A stretch of 64,000 nucleotides of DNA, taken from contig OY754475.1 of assembly GCA_963575645.1 (NCBI GenBank), forward strand, positions 16,964,509 through 17,028,508, read 5' to 3'. Source of the DNA: Xanthostigma xanthostigma. Its lineage: Eukaryota > Arthropoda > Insecta > Raphidioptera > Raphidiidae. Position 1 is the stretch's first letter. Every line of letters starts with the position of its first letter. Of this stretch, positions 56,801 to 64,000 are shown in pieces. The translations under genes and the position numbers were made by a program. Under the pieces are notes generated by a model. The model searched no databases. It was not told where the DNA came from and was given only the letters and a program-made list of their open reading frames with translations.

Positions 56801-59613
56801 AAAGCCCGCTTCACTTTTTGATAATAAAGTTACTTGAAATATTTGTTCGTCTATTTGATTTCTACACGCTGTAACAAAAATAAAGAATCAACTTTAAAAT
56901 CACCTGTATAAACAAAATTTATTTTAGTAACTAATAAATCTCAGTTAGATGTCCTCGTCGACAAAAGGCATATTACAATCAAACGCATACACACAACAAG
57001 CATTACGCGCTGCCATCTAACGAAATACTAGTAACTAAAGAACTAAACTAATAACTAAATTTCGCCCTGTCATTTAAATGTCGCCTCCAACTTAATCCAT
57101 GTTTAATCCAACGCACACAAACGTAACGTCCTCCCATAAAATGTCGTCCTATAAAAGTGACGCGCCAATTACACGATTTTACTCTCAACCAAACGCGCCA
57201 TTAGAGGTTTTACATCAAAATTAAATTGTATGGATTGCAGTCTTCCTTCGATATGGATAAACCTGACTAATCCGTGATCGGTGTGTTCAAGGGCGTAGAT
57301 TTTTTTCCTGAGGGGGGGGGGTAACGCAAAAAATCAATATTTTTTTAAGTTTTATTAATATTATACAAAAATACTCACGAAGGAATGTGTCAAGCAAAAT
57401 ATTAATTCCCAAACCAGTTTTACAATTTTTTTTTTCAAGAAGTATTTCCAAAATGTTATTTTTTAGCCAGGTGTGTGTATTATTTTCAGTTTTATTTTTG
57501 TAAAATTATGATCCTGGGGGGGTTAATTACCCCCTTTACACCACCCTTATCTACGTCCTTGGGTGTGTTTATTCTAGGTGGCTAACCATCACCTTCTAAA
57601 GTAGCAAACTGGTGTACCACAAGGCTCTATTTTAGATATGTTTTCGTTTTCTAGTAAGTTACGAACGCAAGATAGGTAGTAGATCATGTTGGTAATACAG
57701 AATAATTAAGAGTTGAATAGATGTGAAAATTTATGTAATATCAAATAGGAAATTGGACATAATATCTAAATATATTTCACACGCATGACTTACTACATTA
57801 TTACTTATTAGTTAAACTATTAAATTACCGCGTGATGTCATAATAACCGACCAGATGTCGGAAAACCTCGTATTGTGGCTCCACGTACAAAACATTAAAT
57901 ATCTTCGTTGATTTTAAAGATATCGCAAAAATTCTTTCAGAATTTTCAAAGCTATTCTTACTATCAATGACAGTGTCATATGATAATAAAAATAGCTTTG
58001 TACGATATTTCAACGCTAGATGTCTAACGTTGTTTAAATAAAAGTTTTTGTCTTACACATTTTCGATCAGGACACGTGACCCAGACGCGAGTTTACGGTC
58101 ACGTGTCCTGACGCGAGTTTAACATTTTTTACCCATATTACAAAAAAAGTGTACAACGCCGCTAAAGAAGTTTTCACTTCAAAAAAATTAAGAAAATATG
58201 TCAAGGGCGCTTTTTGTCGCATGACAAAATGTTTTTTGTGGTTTTACTAATTAATTTTGTTGCTTATATTTTATGAATACTTAATATTGCACAAAAAATG
58301 CAAAACAAATAAATTATTGATGTGAAATGTCTAGTTTTACATCAGAAACGTAATTTGACTCCTAAAAAATCCTTACCGGTATGCAAATATTTGTCAAACA
58401 AATAAATCCAATACTGAATATCCATATGATAACGATTGATATAATGGCTTTTTTTGGCGATGATATCTTGCGCGCTAAGAATGGACGACATATAGCTAAG
58501 TATCGTTCCATCGTAAACGCCGTCATTGTTAGGATCGATATAAATTGTGACGTTATCGATACAGCATGACTAATAGCTGATGCAAAAGCTGTCACTTCTA
58601 GTATCGACATAGCGGAGTCTAAACTGTGGTGCCATTTAAATAAATATTCAACAAACAAAAGATATATTGTAATCACTGGACAAACGATTATTGCTATCAA
58701 ATCTGAAATTGCCAGTGCGAACAGATAACAATTGGTTGTAGTGTGCATTGTTTTATTTCGGCATATAACAATGCAAACGCAAATGTTTCCAACGGTACCA
58801 ACCACAAGAAATAATAAATTTATCATCGTCACCGGAATTTTATACCATAATGATTTAAATATGTGCTCATACTTTAATAACTCTCTTAAGCCTTCTACGA
58901 CATCAGAGACCTGAAACAAAGAAAATAATGTCATAACCTAATATCGATTTTAAATATGCGTAGGTATAGCTAATCAATACTAATATAATATAGAGCTGAA
59001 GAGTTTGTTTGTTTGTTTGGTTGGTTGAACGCGCTAATCTCAAAAACTACTGGTTCGAATTAAAAACATTTTTTTTTTGTTGGATAGCCCATTTATCGAG
59101 GAAGGCTTTAGGCTATATAATATTACGCTACGACCAATTGGAGCGGAACATCAATGAAAAATGTTGCAAGATGTATCTCAAAATTAGTCCGTCTGACAAA
59201 TATTATCAGGTGAAATGTCTTAACTAAATATTGCAATATTAGCGCGTAAAGTTTACAAGCCCGGATAGCTCAGTTGGTAGAGTGTAAGACTCTTAATGCC
59301 AGGGTCTAGGGTTCAAACCCCACGTCGGCAAATATATTTTTATTTTTTTTTTCATTGCTATAAGGCTTACATTTAAATTTTTTAAAATTAATCTAATTAA
59401 AATTAAATAAATCTAATTAATAGCTCATTTAAAAACTGTTACTCATGTCCCTTCCTTTCCCATTCGTTCTTTTGCACCCGGGTGAAACCGGGCGGGACCG
59501 CTAGTAAATCATAAAGGAACTCTACAGTACTAGCTTTGGAATCAACTAATTAATAAGTTTTCGCGATAAACTTAAAAATTGCTGAAACTTACGCTTTCTA
59601 CGTCACTGTCCAT
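53819..59613 (-). CDS. Class A (rhodopsin-like) peptide-type GPCR
   Basis: Four exons in consistent phases: 59593-59613 (MDSDVES), 58377-58910, 56094-56262 and 53819-54054, giving 319 residues. Exon 2 has TM1 (GN), TM2 (LAISD), TM3 ending in ERY and TM4 (W). Exon 3 has TM5 and a Ser-rich loop 3. Exon 4 joins through a split ATA codon and has TM6 (FFICWLP) and TM7 (NPILY), then FRETFK. TM6/TM7 words resemble the pyrokinin/CAPA/neuromedin U-type receptors; ligand unknown. The usual Cys at the top of TM3 is Ser, and the loop between TM4 and TM5 is almost absent (CIP|THVG). A loop-2 exon may therefore be missed in the 2.1 kb intron, or the receptor is divergent or dying. Introns are full of repeats. 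Confidence 0.75.
54118..54334 (-). mobile_element. Short element with GTGATAACGT ends
   Basis: Reverse-strand relative of 38392-39070: ATTGGTTGTCTGTAAAGTCG at one end and TAAGACGTTATCACC at the other. It has no 24-base tandem and no internal 440-base block. In GPCR intron 3. Confidence 0.6.
54393..55355. mobile_element. Foldback element with nested mariner-type MITE
   Basis: Same composite as 45760-46200, reversed: the CATACCTCGATCG end near 54396, its complement near 55205, and the CCGAAAGTGTGATA hairpin at 55238-55330. A MITE at 54669-55155 (ends CAGATTGTATCAAATC, arms about 110 bases, TA on both sides) interrupts it; the other copy provides the empty site. Confidence 0.65.
55737..55920. 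mobile_element. Half copy of the large palindromic MITE
   Basis: Matches one arm of the element at 26025-26745 from TTTAATAGATTGCGG to TTTTGCTCCAAAAC, then stops at the palindrome arm. In GPCR intron 3. Confidence 0.65.
56570..57230. repeat. Dispersed repeats in GPCR intron 2
   Basis: 56980-57230 matches the outer parts of 15480-16440 (CAACGCACACAAACGTAACG, AACCAAACGCGCCA). No exon-like sequence for extracellular loop 2 was recognised. Confidence 0.5.
57289..57561. mobile_element. MITE-like element with G/C runs
   Basis: The ends AAGGGCGTAGAT and ATCTACGTCCTT are inverted, with poly-G (GGGGGGGGGG) near one end and CCCCC near the other. Confidence 0.45.
57870..58310. repeat. Repeat shared with gene G flank
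   Basis: Same word order as 36640-36880, interrupted at about 58060-58190 by a stretch with TCACGTGTCCTGACGCGAG and ACGCCGCTAAAGAAG that also occurs at 23250-23335. Confidence 0.5.
58974..59504 (+). mobile_element. tRNA-Lys-bearing Helitron-like element, copy 1
   Basis: Starts TCAATACTAATATAATATAG and ends GGACCGCTAG followed by T. At 59259-59330 it carries a tRNA-Lys-like sequence (GCCCGGATAGCTCAG..., anticodon loop CTCTTAA, B-box GGTTCAAACCC) with a decayed acceptor stem. It spans GPCR intron 1. Two further copies lie at 60359 and 62661. Confidence 0.7.
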
Positions 59614-60358
59614 TCCTTGATTTACTTGATAAGTTATTGGCGGACGGCGGTCTGTTATGAATCACAAGTTCAAACAGTTTCAAGATAATTGATTATATAC
59701 AGCAGCTGGACGATAGTATCCAATTTGTATTTAGAATCTTTTTTAGAATTCTTGTAATTTTCGAATTATCTTGAGTATTGGTTATAACATGAACATGTAT
59801 ATCTGTAAATATAATTTGTGTCAAGACTTCAAGAGAGAACCAGAACATATTATATCATTCAACCCTGGATCTACGATTTTTTCGAACCAGGGCAGAATTT
59901 GATTTTTTGTTTTCAATAATTTATTAAGGTTTTAACTTTAATTTAGATAGTTTTTTTTTTAATTTCCACCTACTAGTTTTGGAGAAATCAATGAAAACAT
60001 ATCATCCATCTACCGAAATATAAAAAAAATCAAGCCTTTTATTTAAAGTTGCTTTGGTGCTCGTACTACCTTAAATATGAATATTTACTAAAAAGCTTTA
60101 TACGAAATTTGTATACAATTAATTAATTGTATGAAAAATACTACTATTTTTTTACATAAAATAACAATAGCTTAATATAATAAGAAGACTTACCTTTAAG
60201 TTTTTTGACTTAAATCACTAAAATGTTTTTCAATAATGTGAGGGAAATTGATCCAATGGAATAATCAGAGCTGTCGCAAATTACTTTTAAAGCGGACGTG
60301 TTTAACCGCTAAAGCGAAATTTAAAGGTGAATCCAAAACTGTTGATGCTGATGAGAAC
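59614..60358. other. Upstream of GPCR
   Basis: No other gene seen. It should include the GPCR promoter and any 5' UTR exon. Confidence 0.3.
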
Positions 60359-60959
60359 TCTATACTAATATATAAAGCTGAAGAGTTTGTTTGATTGTTT
60401 GTTTGAACGCGATAATCTCAGAAACTACTGGTTCAAATTGAAAAAAAATTTGTGTTGGATAGCCCATTTATCGAGAAAGGTTATAAGATAATATCACGCT
60501 ACGACCATCAGGAGCGGAGCATTAATGAAAAATGTTGCAAGATGTATTCAGGTGAAATGCACTAACTAAATATACTCATATTAGCGTAGTGATTAAACAA
60601 CACCGGCTAACTCAATCGGTAGGGCATGCGACTGTCAATATCAGGGTCGTGAGTTCGAGCCCCACGTTGGGCGAATATATTTTTATTTTTTTTTTTTATT
60701 TTCTATATTGCTTTCTTCTAAGGCTTACATTTAAATTTATTTTAATTTAATTTTATTAATTAAAGAAAAAAATTATTAGGTAGTTAAAAAAAGTATAAAT
60801 ACTGCTTTTTATCGACAAAAACTTTTGAACGGTACCTCCGATCATCATAAAATTTGGACACAACATTCATCTCGGTAAACTAAGATGAATGTGTGTACTC
60901 ATTTGCTCCCTTCCCCATTCGTTCTTTTACACCCGGGTGAAACCGGACGGGACCGCTAG
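60359..60959 (+). mobile_element. tRNA-bearing Helitron-like element, copy 2
   Basis: TCTATACTAATATATAAAG start and GGACCGCTAG-T end. Its tRNA-like part (60601-60673) keeps the best T arm (GTTCGAGCCCCAC) and a GTTGGGCG 3' end, but the anticodon loop is CTGTCAA and the 5' acceptor strand is lost. Confidence 0.7.
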
Positions 60960-60964
60960 TGAAA

Positions 60965-61230
60965 ATAATAAATGAAAGCTGTATTTGGCATTTTCGAATA
61001 CCAAAAAGGCCAGTTTTGGTCAAAGCTGAACTTCAGTTTTCTTTCACTTTTTTCTAGCGAGTCGACCTAAAAAAGCGAAGGAAAGTACTTATAAGTATTA
61101 TTGGCTGAACGCATTTATTCCATGTAAGTAGAAAAGTACTTTTTTAATTTCTTGTTTCTTTTTTACCCATGACGGAACGGAGCATGCATATGGCATTTTG
61201 GTATTCGAAAATGCCAAATACAGCTTTCAT
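60965..61230. mobile_element. Foldback element
   Basis: ATGAAAGCTGTATTTGGCAT and its complement at 61210-61230 bound the segment. It includes CCCATGACGGAACGGAGCATG, a word also at 21102. Confidence 0.55.
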
Positions 61231-62208
61231 ATTTCTGTTTTTTATTAATTTAGATAAGATTATTCAGAAAATTCAACATTAAACCGAAGATGAATGTTTT
61301 GACGAAAGTATTTTTAACGCCTCTGGAAATAAAATAAATTTGAAATGTTTCAATAAAATTTAATTGGTGGTTTGGATATGATTCGTAAAGATAAAGAAAA
61401 AATGTAAACAAATTAAAATTTCTATAATTGGATTCAAAGGTTTGTATTATAAAAAATAGTTTTTTCCTTATAGGAAGTATTTTTTACTGAGATATTAATT
61501 AATTTATGTTTTACTTACCGACTACCGTAGTAATTTTTTAATGAATATTATAGATTAAAGGTATCATTATATTTCAAACGATACCTGAAATATATTTTTT
61601 GATCATCTCCCTGTAAAATAGCAGCGTAAAGCAATTAATTATTTTTTCAGTAAAGAATATTTACAAATTGTTTATACATTTTTTTCAAAGGAGGGGGGGG
61701 CGGTAGAGGTACCTAATATTTTTTATAAGGGGGGCGTTAATGCACAAAGTTTGGAAACAGCTGACGTACATAACATTCGAGATTCATAAACTGCAATTTT
61801 TGGAGGACCAATAGGTAATGATTTCTGATTGGTTAGTTTAGAGTTTTTCTAGTAAGAGTTCGGAAAAAGACGCCATATTTAGTCGAAAAAAAAATTATGT
61901 GAACATGGATTTCCATGGTCGTCAAGATGTTCGTGTACTTTGGAAAATTTTTCCAAAAGCAACGAAATTTGTTTATTTGTGATATCATGTTTACGTTATA
62001 GATAGATTATAACGTAAACATGATTGGCATAGCCTGGGACTGTGTTGCTGGGTGATTTCAAGTCAAAAATGTCTATTCAGCATATACCCGGAACGCTATC
62101 CTAACTAATAACAACATTCTTGTAATGTTGTTATTAAAATAGCTCTCGCAGGTAGTCGATTCTGCAGCGCATTGTGCTATATATAAGAGAAATCAAAAAT
62201 TAACTGTT
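61231..62208. other. Non-coding, two small hairpins
   Basis: ATCATGTTTACGTTATA/complement at about 61985-62022 and TAATAACAACATT/AATGTTGTTATTA at about 62106-62138. No gene. Confidence 0.4.
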
Positions 62209-62281
62209 GTGGGCACTGTAGAGTAATGTAACTCAGCCAACGCGAAATTGGTTGTTTCGGGTTCAAGTCCTGACAGTGACA
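62209..62281 (+). repeat. Odd tRNA-like cloverleaf
   Basis: GCACTGT/ACAGTGA acceptor-like ends, D-stem GAGT/ACTC, anticodon stem GCCAA/TTGGT with loop CGCGAAA, and T arm TCGGG-TTCAAGT-CCTGA. U33 is replaced, and the anticodon would be CGA without the long variable arm of a serine tRNA. It is flanked by complementary ATATATAAGA and TCTTATATAT. Likely a tRNA-derived repeat. Confidence 0.35.
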
Positions 62282-62660
62282 TTTAAAATTTTTCTTATAT
62301 ATAAAGCCTTCTAAAATATTATGACGATAAAATCGTTTAATATTATGCTTTCACTAATTCAGTGAAAAAATATGCTGTAGTTGGAATTTAATCGTAATGA
62401 TTATCATTAGCCATTGTAAAAATAATACAGTAAATAAAAATCTTTCTCTCGGTTTATTAGGTATAAACATGCTGTACATGCACCTTTGAATTTGAATTTG
62501 TAGTTATAAGGTTATATAAGTTATATAGGGTTATATATTGTCGTATATGAAAATGTAGGTAATTTTATTGCGAAAACGATGGTATTTGGTTGCCTCATCA
62601 AAAACTGGCACAAGTTAGGGTTGACAAGACTTTAAGAAATTAATATTTAAAAATTTGACA

Positions 62661-63289
62661 TCTATACTAATATATAAATCTGAAGAGTTTGTTTGTTTGT
62701 TTGAACGCGCTAATCTCAGAAACTACTGGTACGAAATGAAAAAAAAAATTTTGTTGAATAGCCCATTTATCGAGGAAGGCCATAGGCTAACTAAATATTG
62801 CAATATTAGCGCGCCAAGTATACAAGTCCGGATAGCTTAATCGGTAGAGCGTAAGATTCTTAATGCCAGGGTCTAGGGTTCAAGCCCCACGTCGGCAAAT
62901 ATACTTTTATTTTATTTTTTTTATTTTCTACATTGCTTTCTTCTAAGGCTTACATTTCAATTTTTTAAAATTTTATTACTACCTAATTAAAATTAAATAA
63001 ATCTAATTAATAGCTCATTTGAAAACTGTTACAACTATAGGCACCTATATAAAAATAATTTTCCTAGAATGTTTTCAATTAAATATTTATTATATTAAAA
63101 GAAATTTATTACTTAAAAAAGGTATAAATACTGCTTTTTAACGACAAAAACATTTGAACGGTAACACCGATCATTCTGAAGTTTGGACACAACATTCATC
63201 TCGGTAAACTAAGATAGATGGGCGTACTCATGTCCATTCCTACCCCATTCGTTCTTTTGCACCCGGGTGAAACCGGGCGGGACCGCTAG
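62661..63289 (+). mobile_element. tRNA-Lys-bearing Helitron-like element, copy 3
   Basis: TCTATACTAATATATAAATC start, GGACCGCTAG-T end, A before it. The tRNA-Lys-like part at 62826-62896 has the loop TTCTTAA and B-box GGTTCAAGCCC. Confidence 0.7.
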
Positions 63290-63304
63290 TAATATCATAA
63301 AGTT

Positions 63305-63900
63305 CTTTAGCAGTATATTTAATTAAGCCCAATGTACACGAAAGATATTGTCTTACGGTTTGTTTTTAAAAACCTTTGAACCGTTAGACGTACAGTTTTT
63401 GAGTTATTGGATATTAAAAATGCAGTTTTTAATATACGGTAAAATATGAGATAATATCCAATTTTTAAGTTTTAGTTATTAGCAACGTCAAAAAAATTAT
63501 TTAATAACAACAAAATAAATAAAAAACTTTTCGTGTAATCTGGTTTTCATGTTGATATAATTCAAATCTAGAAAATATAGATTTTGAGAGTTGTTAAGAA
63601 AATTTTTAATTAATATTTCTCCAAAACTGCAAGGTAAAGTTTAGTTTTTTTAATTTTTACGTTATCTAAAAAAGTCAAACTTTCGAATAAGTAGGTATTC
63701 AGTTTTTTTTTAATTTTTCTATAGCCAATTTGGTTTAATTTTATTTTTATATACACGTCCGGTCAGTCTTCTCATTTATCATTGTGTTAAAAATCTCATT
63801 ATTAATAATTAATTACTTGAAAACTAGACGGCTAATGCTTTTAAAAAAAGACAGTTGAATGTATGAGATACCTATCCATAATTAACATATTAAAATTTCA
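63305..63900. repeat. 600-bp dispersed repeat, copy 2
   Basis: Second copy of 47537-48120, same orientation, with small indels. It starts directly after the third tRNA-bearing element. Confidence 0.65.
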
Positions 63901-64000
63901 GCGAAGTACGTGGTGGGGATAGTCAATATGATCGTAGTGCCCGTGGTGACAAAATTGTGAAACAATTATGGATAGCTATGTCAAAGTTTTTTTGACATTT

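Noticed and set aside
57825-58013. Minus-strand frame (YVEPQYEVFRHLVGYYDITR) as a missing GPCR loop exon
   Set aside because: Part of it lies in a repeat shared with 36640-36880, and it has no cysteine; not convincing.
59259-59330. A working tRNA-Lys(CTT) gene
   Set aside because: The acceptor stem is degraded and the sequence recurs in two more elements with the same ends, so it is repeat-borne.

Overview
The window looks like AT-rich nuclear DNA from an insect, most likely a moth or butterfly. Three things point that way. It holds several ZAD-type C2H2 zinc-finger genes, an insect-expanded class. It holds many short Helitrons with the 5'-TC(T)ATACTAATATTATAAAG / CCGCTAG-T ends familiar from Lepidoptera. 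It also holds dense Penelope-like, hAT, Harbinger and mariner-type debris. No prokaryotic, organellar or viral gene set is present. Species and chromosome cannot be read from the sequence.

0-18.6 kb is a tandem zinc-finger cluster. After a broken finger array (187-1026), three paralogous minus-strand genes (A, B, C) follow. Each has a 50-codon first exon carrying half of the ZAD zinc site and a second exon with the other half, an acidic linker and 5-7 fingers. Each carries a Helitron downstream. Two plus-strand ZAD genes (D and E) follow, and D starts only 133 bp from the start of C, head to head. An orphan D-type first exon beside B shows that the duplicated unit was a divergent gene pair.

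19-36 kb is a second duplication. Each of the two units (about 19.5-25.6 and 29.0-35.2 kb) has a two-exon ZAD module without fingers, followed by a two-exon Crypton-type tyrosine recombinase-like gene. The ZAD exon ends in a conserved splice donor in both units. A phase-compatible acceptor precedes the recombinase exon in both, so a ZAD-recombinase fusion transcript is possible but unproven. Both recombinase copies lack the C-terminal catalytic tyrosine. The units are interrupted by a helicase-bearing Helitron, a THAP-bearing TIR element, hAT elements and large foldback elements.

36.9-43 kb holds gene G (ZAD plus 6 fingers, minus strand) and gene H (13 fingers, no ZAD, minus strand). 43.6-53.3 kb is gene-free: a probable 1.5 kb solo LTR, MITEs, a 0.4 kb snapback palindrome, and a 3.2 kb Harbinger-like transposon with very long repeat-rich TIRs nested in a Penelope-like inverted repeat. 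53.8-59.6 kb holds a four-exon class-A peptide-type GPCR gene on the minus strand. The last 4 kb holds Helitron-like elements that carry a tRNA-Lys-like sequence, plus other repeats.

The ZAD genes are presumably DNA-binding transcription regulators. All share the split ZAD, a phase-0 intron at the same point, and [IV]KxEP motifs in the linker. They differ in finger number and in lesions (stop loss, frameshift, lost ligand), as expected of a birth-and-death gene cluster.
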